64,000 nt of DNA from [Clostridium] aerotolerans DSM 5434 (GCF_000687555.1 NZ_JHWJ01000001.1:62001-126000); one strand, 5' to 3'. Positions 1 through 9,303 are shown, counted from the stretch's first letter. A program made the numbers and translations. The notes: generated by a model not told the origin, from the sequence alone.

Positions 1-225
1 AGAGCTAATTCTTCGCCTTTTTGTCTTTAAAAAAGTCTCAAAAAAAGATATAGGGAATACAGGAAACAAATGAAATAGAATAAGGCCAAATTAATCAAAT
101 AAAAAATAATTGTTCTTCTATTAATACAGTGATAAACTTATGGAGAGAGGGCATCAGGCAAGAAAATGACAGGAACTAACCGTAACTTATGGGGTTTATA
201 AAGGATTAAAAGTATAGGAGCCATC

Positions 226-1107
226 ATGGAACTAAAAAGAATTCGGTGTTTTATAGAAGTAGCCAGACTTAAAAGCTTTTCAAAAGCAGCGAAAGTATTG
301 TATTTATCCCAGACTGCTGTTAGTCAGCAGATAGCTGCTTTAGAAGAAATGATGAGTGTCAGATTATTTGACCGGGATAAAAAAGAAGTAAAGCTGACAA
401 TCGCTGGTGAAACATTTCTTTTAGAGGCGAAACGATTAGTCAGATTATATGATAATGCAATTTTAAAAACACAGGCGTACGCTCAAGGTGTTGACGGTGT
501 AATCAAACTTGGCTTTTTTAGTATGTTAGACCGGGATATAATGAGTAATGTAATAGCTGATTTTCATAGAAAATACCCAAGGACACAGATTAGTATTGTT
601 CAATGCAGTTACGAAGATATGAAAAACAATATCCTGAACAATACCATTGATTTAGGCTTTTGCTTTTATTTGGATTCTATTGAATTAAAACAATTAAAAA
701 TTTATGAGCAATTGCCCAAATTGTGTGTGAATACAAAGCATCCTCTTGCTTCAAAGTCATTTATAACTCCAGAAGATCTGATAGGTGAAACGATTATTTC
801 TTATTATAAAAATGTGGAACAGCAAGAGGTATATGAAAGTCATCATAATGAAGGGAATCCGGGATTGGAATTTAACCGATCTTTTCTGTTAGAGAATATG
901 GACGATGCTTTAATGCTTGTAAGTACTAACGTAGGGATTTCGTTTTTACCAGAGATCGAAAACTTTGTTAATCCAAATAAAATAGTATTCATAGATCAGA
1001 ATATAGAAGAAGTTCCATTTGAAGTAAGGGCGTATTGGAAAAAGAATACGAACAATCCATCCTTATCAAAGTTAATTGATACAATAAAAGAGGAACTGAT
1101 CAATTGA
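226..1107 (+). CDS. LysR-family transcriptional regulator
   Basis: This 293-residue protein is a LysR-type regulator that would bind DNA as a tetramer and respond to a small effector. The N-terminal winged helix-turn-helix is visible at about residues 1-60 (FIEVARLKSFSKAAKVLYLS, then AVSQQIAALE), and a periplasmic-binding-protein-like effector domain fills residues 90-290. An AGGAG ribosome site precedes the ATG. It lies on the same strand as the OYE gene 350 bp downstream, separated by a long hairpin, so co-transcription is unlikely. It may control that OYE gene or a gene left of the window. The family is sure; the target is not known. Confidence 0.9.
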   Translation: MELKRIRCFIEVARLKSFSKAAKVLYLSQTAVSQQIAALEEMMSVRLFDRDKKEVKLTIAGETFLLEAKRLVRLYDNAILKTQAYAQGVDGVIKLGFFSMLDRDIMSNVIADFHRKYPRTQISIVQCSYEDMKNNILNNTIDLGFCFYLDSIELKQLKIYEQLPKLCVNTKHPLASKSFITPEDLIGETIISYYKNVEQQEVYESHHNEGNPGLEFNRSFLLENMDDALMLVSTNVGISFLPEIENFVNPNKIVFIDQNIEEVPFEVRAYWKKNTNNPSLSKLIDTIKEELIN

Positions 1108-1118
1108 TTATAAGTTTT

Positions 1119-1257
1119 ATAACGGGGCTGTTCAGAAATGAAGCTCTGCGGAGTATTAGTTGCCATAATACACTGTTAGACAGATGTCGGCCAACCAGTG
1201 TGTGAAATGAGTTATGGCAATATTCCGTTGAGCTTCATTTTTCAATAGCCCTGTTAT
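1119..1257. repeat. 139-bp imperfect inverted repeat, MITE-like
   Basis: The left arm (from ATAACGGGGCTGTTCAG at 1119) and the right arm (ending AATAGCCCTGTTAT at 1257) pair over about 45-57 bases with few mismatches around a short centre. GAAGCTC and TGCCATAA lie in the paired arms. The termini resemble transposon ends beginning GGGGCTGTT, so a non-autonomous mobile element (MITE) is the best reading. The RNA hairpin would also stop transcription from the LysR gene. No transposase is present. Confidence 0.5.
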
Positions 1258-1457
1258 TGCATTTTGTTGTTACTTAATTGGTTTTAATTGTTGGACAGCA
1301 AATCAATCTTTTGATATTGTTAAAATATAAACGAAGTTCCGGCGCGTATATACAAACAATTGAAATAAATGTGTGCAGTTGATCTGTGTACACTACGTAC
1401 TCCATAAATAGGTGAAAGCTGAAATTAATCTATGGCACCAAACAAAAAGGAGATAGT

Positions 1458-3395
1458 ATGAAAACTGATTATAAACATGTGTTGGAGCCCATTCAGATAG
1501 GGCCAATGAAATTAAAAAACAGAATTTCATTTACGCCTGTATGGCCAAGCTTTGCAACAGCAGATGGCCAAGTAAATCAAGCGCTCATCGAATGGGTCAG
1601 AGAAATCATTTCAGGTGGATGTGCCTGTATTAATATTGGATGTGGCACGGTAAACAGAGATTTACCTGCATTTATTACACATTTGCTGAGAATGGGTGAA
1701 GAATCTGTCGTGAATGAGTTATCTATGTTATGTGATATGACCCATATGTATAACTGCAAAATAGGAATGGAATTATTTGCTATTAACTTAGAAGCGGGTG
1801 GCTTTGAAAATCGTGACAAAAATGCAGCGAAACCTGTTGTTGAAATCGACCCGACTTATCTTACAAAACAACAGATAAAGGATTATATCGAAGATTTTGC
1901 CAATGCTGCTGAAAGAGCAATGCGCTGTGGATTTGACAGCTTAGTGATCCATGGTGCACATGGACAATTACCAGGATGTTTTTTATCAAAGCTAATCAAT
2001 GAAAGAACAGATGAGTATGGTACACAGTCTATGGAAAACAGAGCTCGTTTTACCAATGAATTACTGGAGGCGATACGAGCAAAAATTGGAAATAAGATGG
2101 CAATTGAGTATCGAATCAATGCAAATGATATGATTGAAGGTTCACCAACTTTAGAGGAAGTCATTGAATTTGCGCAGTCTATTTCTGACAAAATTGATTT
2201 ACTTCATGTTTCAAGAGGTATGCACTCAATTCAAAGATTAGCACCATATATTAATCAGCCGATTTATTTTGATCATGGTATTAATCTTGAAGATGCGGCA
2301 AAAATAAAGGCGGCAGTAAATATCCCGGTAACTGTAGTTGGATCTGTCACTTTAGAACAAGCAGAGGAAGGGATTAAGGCCGGTAAAATTGATATGGTTT
2401 CTATGGCAAGAGGGCTAATGGCAGATCCCTGTATGGTGAAAAATGCAAAATATGGAGAGCCTGAGAAAACACGCCCATGTATTCGATGTAATAACTGCAT
2501 TCATAAAACCCATTATCAGCTTGCACCAGTACGATGCACTGTAAATGCTGAAATGGGAATGGAAACATTGTATCTGCCTATTAAAGAACCAAAAAAACTA
2601 AAAAGAGTAGCGATTATCGGCGGCGGTGCAGCAGGGTTAGAGGCAGCAAGAACGGCAGCTTCCCGAGGACATCAAGTAGTCATTTACGAAAAAAGCGGTT
2701 GCCTTGGAGGCGTCTTGAATATGGCAGGAGCAGCTGAATTTAAAAAAGACATTAAAAGCTACTGTGAATGGTCAGTCCGTGCAGTACAATCCATGGATGG
2801 GATTGAAATCAAATTGGGAGTGGAAGCAACACCTGATATGGTAAAAGCAGAAGGCTACGACACAGTGCTGGTATCGATAGGAGCAGCCCCCGTTATACCG
2901 GCGTTTGTTCATGAGGATGAACGTTGTTTTTGGGTGGGTGATGTAGAAAATGGAATAGCCCAGACCGGTCATGAAGTATTAATTATTGGTGCAGGGTTAA
3001 CCGGTTGTGAAGCAGCTCTTGCGCAAAGCAGACAGGGTAAATCTGTTACCTTAGTTGATATGATTTCAACAGAGCAGTTCGGATCGGGAGGAGCAACATT
3101 TAACCAGATCGCCATTATTAATATGTTAAAAGAGGCCGGTGTAAAAATGCTTGGCGGACTAAAAATGTTAAAGACGGATGAGAATGGTGCCGTATTTGAA
3201 AATGAAGCAGGTGAAAAAGTAATCATAGCTTGTGACAGTATGGTAGTTTCCTTTGGCGTTCTGGCAAATGATGAATTAGTTGGTGCGTATCATGATGCCG
3301 CTGTAGATGTGGTCGCTATCGGCGATTGCAATACACGACAGGGCACATTATATAATGCAGTCCATACAGGGCATGAAGCAGGATATATGATATAG
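1458..3395 (+). CDS. Old Yellow Enzyme/2-enoate reductase-like NADH:flavin oxidoreductase
   Basis: This 645-residue enzyme has the three-part layout of 2-enoate and 2,4-dienoyl-CoA reductases. An FMN-binding TIM barrel covers residues 1-340 (HGAHGQLPGCFLSKLINERTD active-site region). A [4Fe-4S] site follows, CIRCNNC then C after 12 residues. A C-terminal FAD/NAD domain starts with IIGGGAAGLEAA near residue 388, and a second dinucleotide motif (IIGAGLTGCEAA) lies near 512. Electrons would pass from NADH through FAD and Fe-S to FMN and on to an activated C=C bond. Related clostridial enzymes include cinnamate/enoate reductases and the flavanone-cleaving reductase of Eubacterium ramulus, so it is a candidate for the chalcone/flavanone step missing from the island at 28-43 kb. 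The substrate is unproven. An AAAGGAG site supports the start. Confidence 0.85.
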   Translation: MKTDYKHVLEPIQIGPMKLKNRISFTPVWPSFATADGQVNQALIEWVREIISGGCACINIGCGTVNRDLPAFITHLLRMGEESVVNELSMLCDMTHMYNCKIGMELFAINLEAGGFENRDKNAAKPVVEIDPTYLTKQQIKDYIEDFANAAERAMRCGFDSLVIHGAHGQLPGCFLSKLINERTDEYGTQSMENRARFTNELLEAIRAKIGNKMAIEYRINANDMIEGSPTLEEVIEFAQSISDKIDLLHVSRGMHSIQRLAPYINQPIYFDHGINLEDAAKIKAAVNIPVTVVGSVTLEQAEEGIKAGKIDMVSMARGLMADPCMVKNAKYGEPEKTRPCIRCNNCIHKTHYQLAPVRCTVNAEMGMETLYLPIKEPKKLKRVAIIGGGAAGLEAARTAASRGHQVVIYEKSGCLGGVLNMAGAAEFKKDIKSYCEWSVRAVQSMDGIEIKLGVEATPDMVKAEGYDTVLVSIGAAPVIPAFVHEDERCFWVGDVENGIAQTGHEVLIIGAGLTGCEAALAQSRQGKSVTLVDMISTEQFGSGGATFNQIAIINMLKEAGVKMLGGLKMLKTDENGAVFENEAGEKVIIACDSMVVSFGVLANDELVGAYHDAAVDVVAIGDCNTRQGTLYNAVHTGHEAGYMI

Positions 3396-3459
3396 TACAA
3401 GAAATAAGGAATCAAAACTTTAACATAATAATATGGAAAACAGGAAAGGAGCAAACATT

Positions 3460-4401
3460 ATGGGAAAATTATTATTGACAGGTGTTGACGGTAACTTAGG
3501 GAGTCAGGCAGCAAAATACTTGCTGGAGATAGAAGGCAAGGATCAATTGATTTTCTGTGGTTATAACCAGGATGCGTTAAAGGAGTATGAAAATCTGGGA
3601 GTAGAAACAAGAGTTACTAATTTTAATGTTTCAGAAGGTCTTTTAAAAGCATTTGAAGGTGCCGATAAGTTAGCATTGATTTCAATGCCATTTGTAGGTA
3701 AAAAGAGACAGGCTGCTCACAAAAACGTAATTGATGCTGCAAAAGAAGCAGGGGTAAAGCAGATTATATATACTTCTCTTGTCAATGCAGCGGATGAGAT
3801 GAACCCAAGCGTTGAAAAAATTGACCACGCTTACACTGAAAAGTATATTGAAGAACAGGGACTTGATTATATTTTCCTTCGTAATTCCCAATATGCAGAG
3901 GCGATGGTGACAAATTATTTTACTTTTGCAAAAATTGATGGCGTTATGAAGAACAGCCAGGGAGACGGAAAGATGGCCTATATTTCCCGTAAGGACTGTG
4001 CAATGGCAATTGCATATGCTCTTGTATCAAAGAATTACCATCAGGCTGTTCTGAATATAAATGGACCGGAACTTATGACCATATCAGAATTTGTTTCCAT
4101 CGGAAATGAAGTAACCGGAAATAATGTCCGTTATGAAGAAGTAACGGATGAAGAAAATTATGCTATCTTCGATGCAATGGGAGTTCCAAGGACAACGGAT
4201 GGTGAGTTTCAGAAAGGCTCCGAAGCTCCATTCTCATCAGAAGGGATGGTTACGTTTGCACAGGCAATCAGACTTAATAAGATGGCAGAATTTACGGATG
4301 ACTTCTATAAGCTTACCGGAAAGAAACCAAGGACAGTAAAATATATGTTTGAACATTTCGATGATTTCCAAATTGGGGAACGTCATTCTCTGGATGTTTA
4401 A
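3460..4401 (+). CDS. NmrA-like NAD(P)-binding oxidoreductase (quinone oxidoreductase type)
   Basis: This 313-residue protein is an atypical short-chain dehydrogenase of the NmrA/QOR2 group. The N-terminal dinucleotide-binding segment LLLTGVDGNLGSQAA lies at residues 4-18, and IIYTSLVNAA follows the Rossmann pattern. Members reduce quinones with NADPH or act as redox sensors. The start at 3460 is chosen because AAAGGAG sits 9 bases before it; an in-frame ATG at 3433 has no such site. It follows the OYE gene by about 60 bp and is probably co-transcribed, suggesting a shared redox role. The exact substrate is unknown. Confidence 0.8.
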   Translation: MGKLLLTGVDGNLGSQAAKYLLEIEGKDQLIFCGYNQDALKEYENLGVETRVTNFNVSEGLLKAFEGADKLALISMPFVGKKRQAAHKNVIDAAKEAGVKQIIYTSLVNAADEMNPSVEKIDHAYTEKYIEEQGLDYIFLRNSQYAEAMVTNYFTFAKIDGVMKNSQGDGKMAYISRKDCAMAIAYALVSKNYHQAVLNINGPELMTISEFVSIGNEVTGNNVRYEEVTDEENYAIFDAMGVPRTTDGEFQKGSEAPFSSEGMVTFAQAIRLNKMAEFTDDFYKLTGKKPRTVKYMFEHFDDFQIGERHSLDV

Positions 4402-4467
4402 TCTATAGATTGTCTATCAGGACAGCTTTTTTATAACGAATTTTGTATATCCTCCATTTATCCGCTG

Positions 4468-4701
4468 TTACAAATTGTTATATACAACGTTGCCATCTAC
4501 CAATGTTAGGCAGACCCTTGCTTCCCGGATTTCTTCAAGTGGTGTCGTAAACAAATTGTGGCTGAGTACAGTGATATCTGCAAGCTTACCGGCCTCAAGT
4601 GTCCCAAGGCGGTCTTCGAAGCCGAGAGTATATTGGCCACCAAAACTCCTCTGACCCCGTTTTTTGCTCTTCCACGGAAGACATCGAGTGTAATCAGACA
4701 A
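4468..4701 (-). pseudogene. C-terminal relic of a YtcJ-type amidohydrolase
   Basis: The last roughly 60 residues read like the C-terminus of Amidohydrolase_3 proteins: GFEDRLGTLEAGKLADITVL, then LTLVDGNVVYNN. Whole members of that family have about 500 residues with a metal-binding barrel, and none of that is present here. The upstream part of the frame (MSDYTRCLPWKSKK) looks scrambled, as if an internal deletion joined two pieces. This is a decayed gene and is not expected to make an active enzyme. Confidence 0.65.
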
Positions 4702-4757
4702 ATGTCTATTAAAAAGGCATTTGGTAAGAAATAAGAGATAGTTTATCTCAGTTGTGA

Positions 4758-4827
4758 GAGCCCTTGATATAAGCCGCAGGCATGAATGCTTGTGGCTTAA
4801 TTTACATCTTATAGGGACTTTTTTTAT
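4758..4827 (+). terminator. branched hairpin followed by a T-run
   Basis: An inner stem (TAAGCCGCAGGCAT at 4770-4783 with ATGCTTGTGGCTTA at 4786-4799) is enclosed by an outer pairing of CCCT...ATAAG with CTTATAGGG, and a run of eight T follows. This could be an intrinsic terminator after the oxidoreductase gene or a small structured RNA ahead of the response regulator, which starts 180 bp later. The shape is seen in the sequence; the role is inferred. Confidence 0.5.
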
Positions 4828-5007
4828 TGTTTACTTTACAGATATAAATTGAATTGGTCATATGAACGAAATAGCAGATTTTTTTATCACATTTGAAAAA
4901 TCCCATAGAATCAGTTATTATAAACATGGAAACAATAGATTTATTTACACAGAATACTTTTATTTTTCTGATATTATTCTATACTTGCCAGGGAGGAAAA
5001 TGGAAAG

Positions 5008-5703
5008 ATGAAAATATTATTGGTAGAAGACGACAAGGAAATCAGTGAGATGTTAATAGATTTTCTTCAGATGGAGGGCTTTGAAGTCCAAAGCTCTTTT
5101 GATGGAGAGCAGGCAGTAAAAACATTTTTCAGCGGTTCTTATGACTTGGTGATTTTGGATCTAATGCTGCCCAAAATCAGCGGGTTGGAGGTCATGAAAC
5201 GGATCAGAAAGGAAAGTGTGGTTCCTATTATCATTCTGTCTGCCAAGGATACGGAATCGGATAAGATTTTTGGATTGGGGCTGGGAGCAGATGATTATAT
5301 CACAAAACCCTTTTCTCTTACGGAGGTACTTGCCAGAGTAAAGGCAAACTTAAGGCGTACCACCCAGTATTCTTCGGGAGGGGAGACTACCTCTGTTTGT
5401 CTTGGGCTGGGAGACTTGGAAATGAATCTGGAAAGTCATACGGTGCACAAAAACGGGCTGGCAGTGGACTTAACAGCTAAGGAATATGAAATCCTTCGTC
5501 TGCTTCTTTCCAATCCGAAAAAGGTTTATACCAAGGCACAGCTTTATTCTTTCATATGGCAGGATGATTATTTGGGTGATGAAAATGCCGTCAATGTTCA
5601 TATCAGCCGTCTTCGCACAAAGATTGAGGACGATCCCAGGAAGCCACAGTATATTCTAACCGTTTGGGGAATCGGATACAAGCTGGGAAGTCCAAAGGAG
5701 TGA
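5008..5703 (+). CDS. OmpR-family response regulator
   Basis: This 231-residue regulator has an N-terminal receiver domain with the acidic pair in LLVEDDKE, the likely phospho-acceptor Asp51 in ILDLMLP, and the conserved Lys in DDYITKPFS. A C-terminal winged helix (Trans_reg_C) includes LTAKEYEILRLL and ends HISRLRTKIEDD...VWGIGYKLG. It is followed after 4 bp by a histidine kinase and then by an ABC transporter, the usual order for systems that sense and expel peptides or antibiotics. It probably activates the downstream transporter genes. Confidence 0.93.
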   Translation: MKILLVEDDKEISEMLIDFLQMEGFEVQSSFDGEQAVKTFFSGSYDLVILDLMLPKISGLEVMKRIRKESVVPIIILSAKDTESDKIFGLGLGADDYITKPFSLTEVLARVKANLRRTTQYSSGGETTSVCLGLGDLEMNLESHTVHKNGLAVDLTAKEYEILRLLLSNPKKVYTKAQLYSFIWQDDYLGDENAVNVHISRLRTKIEDDPRKPQYILTVWGIGYKLGSPKE

Positions 5704-5707
5704 ATGC

Positions 5708-6577
5708 ATGTCTCTATTAAATAGAAATACTTTAAAGCAAATTCAAAATATTGCTGATGAACTGGAACGCATTCTAGATGAAGAAACAGATGAAAAAGTG
5801 ATGTCATTTACCGAAGATAAGGAAATCAAATATCTTTTGGAACAAATCAACCGCACGCTGGAAGACAGGCAAAATGCAATTGCCGATTATCGCAGATCAG
5901 AATTAAATACCAAACGAATGCTATCTAATATTTCTCATGATTTGAAGACGCCCCTGACTGTTATCATCGGTTATTTGGAAATGCTTTTGATGCAGGAGAC
6001 GCTTGAAAAGGACATGGTAAAAAAAGTTTCTCATAAGGCGAATGAATTAAAGGAACAGATTGACCGTTTTTTTACACTGGCAAAGCTGGAAGCCGGGGAT
6101 ACGGTACTGACTATGTCCAAGATAAACTTAAATGAATTTTGCCGGGAAACCATTGTTGATTTTTATAATATCTTAACGGAGAAAGAATTTGAAGTGAATA
6201 TAAATATTTCTGATCCCCCTATTTTCGTCTATGCAGATCGGGAAGCATTGGGACGTATTCTTAATAATCTGATCAGCAATGCAGTCCGCTATGGAGATGC
6301 AGGGCATTATCTGGGACTGACCCTTCGTAGGGAGGATAATTTTGCATTTGTGGATGTCATTGATCATGGGAAGGGGATTGCGTATTCGGAAATTCCTCGT
6401 GTATTTGACCGTCTCTATACGTTAGAAGATTCCCGGAACCGGGAAATACAGGGCAATGGATTAGGTCTTACTATAGCAAAAAATCTGGCAGAAAAAATCA
6501 ATGGCACACTGACTTTAAAAAGTATCCAGAATGAAGAAACTGTATTTACCTTAAAACTCCAGCAGTTCAATTTTTAA
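5708..6577 (+). CDS. soluble sensor histidine kinase
   Basis: This 289-residue kinase has a short coiled N-terminus, a HisKA box with the phospho-accepting His77 in SNISHDLKTPLTV, and a HATPase domain with the N box (NNLISNAVRYG), DHGKGI and GNGLGLTIAKNL. No membrane-spanning segment or signal peptide is visible, so it must sense a cytoplasmic cue or rely on a membrane partner, plausibly the ABC transporter encoded next. It pairs with the response regulator 4 bp upstream. The start is fixed by the small gap and the reading frame. Confidence 0.92.
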   Translation: MSLLNRNTLKQIQNIADELERILDEETDEKVMSFTEDKEIKYLLEQINRTLEDRQNAIADYRRSELNTKRMLSNISHDLKTPLTVIIGYLEMLLMQETLEKDMVKKVSHKANELKEQIDRFFTLAKLEAGDTVLTMSKINLNEFCRETIVDFYNILTEKEFEVNINISDPPIFVYADREALGRILNNLISNAVRYGDAGHYLGLTLRREDNFAFVDVIDHGKGIAYSEIPRVFDRLYTLEDSRNREIQGNGLGLTIAKNLAEKINGTLTLKSIQNEETVFTLKLQQFNF

Positions 6578-6686
6578 AAAATCTTTGAATTGTAATTTTC
6601 TTGCGCGAAAGAAATTCGTAAGATTTATTCAAGAGTTTTGAAGAAATCATATGCTAGAATTTTGGATATGGAAAGGAAGTGACAAA

Positions 6687-7613
6687 ATGCAGACAATTTT
6701 AACAACGGATCATTTAAACAAGCAAATAGGTGCAGAAACCATTGTATCTGATTTGAATATGCATATTGCCAAAGGAGAGATTTATGGCTTTCTTGGGCCA
6801 AACGGCGCAGGAAAAACAACGGTGATGAAAATGATCACCAACCAGTGGAAACCGACTTCAGGAGATATCGTTTTATTTGGTGAAAGACTGCTCCCTGATT
6901 CGTATTCATTTTTAAAACGCATGGGCAGCATGATTGAATTTCCGGTATTTTACAATGAACTGACGGCGGAAGAGAATTTAGAGTTGCACTGCGAATACAT
7001 GGGGTATTACAGCCCCGATAGTGTAAAAAAAGCATTGTCCCTGCTGTCTCTTTCGGATACCAGAGGAAAAAAAGTGAAGGAATTTTCTTTGGGAATGAAG
7101 CAGCGATTGGGTATTGCAAGAGCCGTTCTTACAAAGCCAGAATTTTTGGTGTTGGACGAACCGACAAATGGTCTTGACCCGGCAGGTATGAAACAGCTCC
7201 GTGATTTATTCCTGATGCTGTGCAGAGAGTATGGAATGACCATTCTTATTTCCAGCCATTTGATTTCTGAAATTGAGAGCATTGCAAACACCATTGGAAT
7301 TATTCATAAAGGCAGGTTGGTAAGAGAAATTTCTATGAAAGAGATTTCGGAAAAGGGACTTGAGTATCTTGAGATTAAAACGCCGGAAACAGCAAAAGCA
7401 GCTTATATTTTTACAGATCGTCTTAATATTTCAAACTTTAAAGTGTTAAATGACAATCATATCAGAGTCTATGCAAAGCAAGCTACGTCCCAGGAGATTA
7501 TGAAGGCTTTAACGGAAAATCAGATTGAAATTCAGGGCTTCCATACTCATTCAGAGTCCTTGGAAGAGTATTTTCTGAAAGTCACAGGAGGTGAGAGCGA
7601 ATGTGGAAATTAA
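6687..7613 (+). CDS. ABC transporter ATP-binding protein (bacitracin/lantibiotic type)
   Basis: This 308-residue ATPase has Walker A (GPNGAGKTTVMK), the signature SLGMKQRLGIA and Walker B with its catalytic Glu (FLVLDEPTNGLDP), followed by a His switch in ISSHLISEIE. The C-terminal 90 residues form the accessory domain seen in BcrA/NatA-like exporters. An AGGAAGTGACAAA stretch precedes the chosen ATG; an earlier in-frame start at 6651 lacks a ribosome site. It overlaps the permease gene by 13 bp, so the two are translationally coupled. The probable role is self-protection against a peptide antibiotic, controlled by the adjacent two-component system. Confidence 0.9.
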   Translation: MQTILTTDHLNKQIGAETIVSDLNMHIAKGEIYGFLGPNGAGKTTVMKMITNQWKPTSGDIVLFGERLLPDSYSFLKRMGSMIEFPVFYNELTAEENLELHCEYMGYYSPDSVKKALSLLSLSDTRGKKVKEFSLGMKQRLGIARAVLTKPEFLVLDEPTNGLDPAGMKQLRDLFLMLCREYGMTILISSHLISEIESIANTIGIIHKGRLVREISMKEISEKGLEYLEIKTPETAKAAYIFTDRLNISNFKVLNDNHIRVYAKQATSQEIMKALTENQIEIQGFHTHSESLEEYFLKVTGGESECGN

Positions 7614-8302
7614 TTCGGCTGGAATGGAAGAAGAACCATACGAAAAAATATATTATAAATCAGGCAATTGTAATTGCAGTCCTTGCACTTCTTTTATTTG
7701 CCATGTGCTATTACATTCCCATTGATACGGAATCAGGAATGCCGGATTCCGTACCGGAGATAGAGAATATGGCATTGCAAATTGATTTGCTTACTAATCT
7801 CTCGTTTTTGATTTTTACTTCAGTCATGCTGTCTTCCTTTATTATTAATGCATATAAAAATAAAACTCAGAGCCTTATGTTTAGCTATCCCATCTCCAGG
7901 AAAAAGATAATTCTATCTCAAATGATGGCAGTATGGATTTTTTGTGTGGCAGCTCTTTCCCTTGGAAAACTGTTCATTTATCTGCTCTTGGCTTTGGCCT
8001 CCGGGGTAAAGGCCGGTTTTCCACTGGGCTATGATATGGCAAGTGTAAGTTTTTATATACAGATCATCGTAAAGGCGATTATTACGGTGACCATGGGCTT
8101 TATTCCTTTGTATATAGGGAAAAGGATGAAGTCATCGAAGGCAGTTATTATTTCTTCATTTTTATTATTTTCTGTTATGAATGGGAACATAGGAGACTTG
8201 ACTCTAAGGCAAAATATGATTCTTCCGGTCTTGTTATTTGGTGTTTCTCTCATTTGCGGATATCTGACAGTGCATAACGTTGAAAAAGAAGATGTGATGT
8301 AA
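7601..8302 (+). CDS. ABC-2 type permease subunit
   Basis: This 233-residue integral membrane protein has about six hydrophobic segments, for example IVIAVLALLLFAMCYYI near 25-41, LIFTSVMLSSFIIN near 65-80, and two at the C-terminus. The sequence YPISRKKIILSQMMAVWI matches the elbow helix common to ABC-2 permeases. AGGAGG lies just upstream, inside the ATPase gene. It would form the membrane channel of the exporter with the preceding ATPase. The substrate is unknown; the genetic setting suggests antimicrobial peptide or bacitracin-like resistance. Confidence 0.85.
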   Translation: MWKLIRLEWKKNHTKKYIINQAIVIAVLALLLFAMCYYIPIDTESGMPDSVPEIENMALQIDLLTNLSFLIFTSVMLSSFIINAYKNKTQSLMFSYPISRKKIILSQMMAVWIFCVAALSLGKLFIYLLLALASGVKAGFPLGYDMASVSFYIQIIVKAIITVTMGFIPLYIGKRMKSSKAVIISSFLLFSVMNGNIGDLTLRQNMILPVLLFGVSLICGYLTVHNVEKEDVM

Positions 8303-8354
8303 ATCACTGTACGAAGCTATGTCTCATTTGATTAAAAAATTTCTACCGATAATT

Positions 8355-8392
8355 ACAGCCATAAGTCTAAAACCTTATGGCTGTTCTTTTTA
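8355..8392 (+). terminator. intrinsic terminator after the ABC operon
   Basis: A perfect 11-bp stem (ACAGCCATAAG and CTTATGGCTGT) with an 8-base loop is followed by TCTTTTT. It ends the response-regulator/kinase/ABC operon. I recognise nothing in the remaining bases up to 8580. Confidence 0.85.
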
Positions 8393-8580
8393 CCACAATA
8401 TGTCATCATTATCATTGCTTCAACATGTGTTGATGCTGTCACTTGGGTTCTTGTAAAGCACCAAGACAGCCCAATTCTGATTAACTAAATACAAGGATAC
8501 AGCTCATCGACCGGTTGCTATTGGTCGTCTTTCTACTGTAAAAATATAAGAAATAAATAATTTAACACTTAGACACTACA

Positions 8581-9024
8581 CTAAGTGTTTAACTGCTTAT
8601 TTATGTCATTACTATCCTTTTGTTTATTCTCCAACATATATTTTAATGGATCATAGCCGGCCTGTGGATTAGCAATATAGGAATCATAAAAACCTATTTT
8701 TAAATTAACAATCGTCAGATTCTTTTTCAGATCATCTATCTGCCTAAGGATTGACTTACGGTGATCAACCATTATCTGTCTACGTGCCGGGGAGGTTCCT
8801 TCGCCCTGCATGCATAAATCGATATATTGCTTAATTTCCTTGACTTGCATTCCGGTATTTTTAAGACAGCAAATCAGCTTTATCATATCAAGGTCTCCTT
8901 CACTGAACTGCCGGTTTCCGGTGCTGTTTCGGGTGACAAAGGGAAGAAGTCCTTCTTTATCATAAAAGCGGATGGTATAAACGGAAATATCACATATTTT
9001 TGCAATTTCATTAATCGTATACAC
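8581..9024 (-). CDS. MerR-family transcriptional regulator
   Basis: The 147-residue protein starts with the MerR helix-turn-helix (YTINEIAKICDISVYTIRFY) and carries the wing DKEGLLPF, followed by a coiled-coil dimer helix. No metal-binding cysteine pattern is evident, which points to the AdhR/BltR side of the family that responds to aldehydes or drugs. A GTG start at 9024 is preferred because AAAGGAG lies 9 bases ahead; the ATG at 9033 would touch the ribosome site. A MerR-type promoter lies in the divergent intergenic space. Confidence 0.88.
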   Translation of the reverse strand: MYTINEIAKICDISVYTIRFYDKEGLLPFVTRNSTGNRQFSEGDLDMIKLICCLKNTGMQVKEIKQYIDLCMQGEGTSPARRQIMVDHRKSILRQIDDLKKNLTIVNLKIGFYDSYIANPQAGYDPLKYMLENKQKDSNDINKQLNT

Positions 9025-9061
9025 GGCTAACATCTCCTTTGAAAGTTTTTTTAATATGTGC

Positions 9062-9092
9062 TTGACTTCGATAGAACTCGAACTGGTACTAT
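9062..9092 (+). promoter_or_regulatory. MerR-type promoter with 19-bp spacer
   Basis: A -35 box TTGACT (9062-9067) and a -10 box TACTAT (9087-9092) are separated by 19 bp, the overlong spacing that MerR regulators correct by untwisting DNA. The spacer holds a TTCGA...TCGAA dyad. The promoter points toward the small broken frame and the SDR gene, so the divergent MerR protein probably controls them. Confidence 0.75.
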
Positions 9093-9099
9093 TAGTATA

Positions 9100-9246
9100 A
9101 AGTACAATATAAAAACTTTCAAGACTATTAATGTCGTTGTTCCAGATGGAATTACCTGGGAAGGATATTTAAAGTTTAACCGTGTAGATTTAATGGAAGG
9201 AGAACTGGGGCATTACGCAGGAGCTTGTATCATTATATCGGTATAA
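9100..9246 (+). pseudogene. short unidentified reading frame, probable gene relic
   Basis: An open frame encodes about 48 residues containing VVVPDGITWEGYLKFN and ending GHYAGACIIISV. It has no ATG near its front and no ribosome site, and its open frame runs back into the promoter. It therefore looks like the tail of a once longer gene placed under the MerR promoter. I do not recognise the parent family. Confidence 0.35.
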
Positions 9247-9303
9247 AATTTAGATAATAAATAATAATTCTTAGAAAACTATAAAATAAAAGGAGCGTTA
9301 ATG

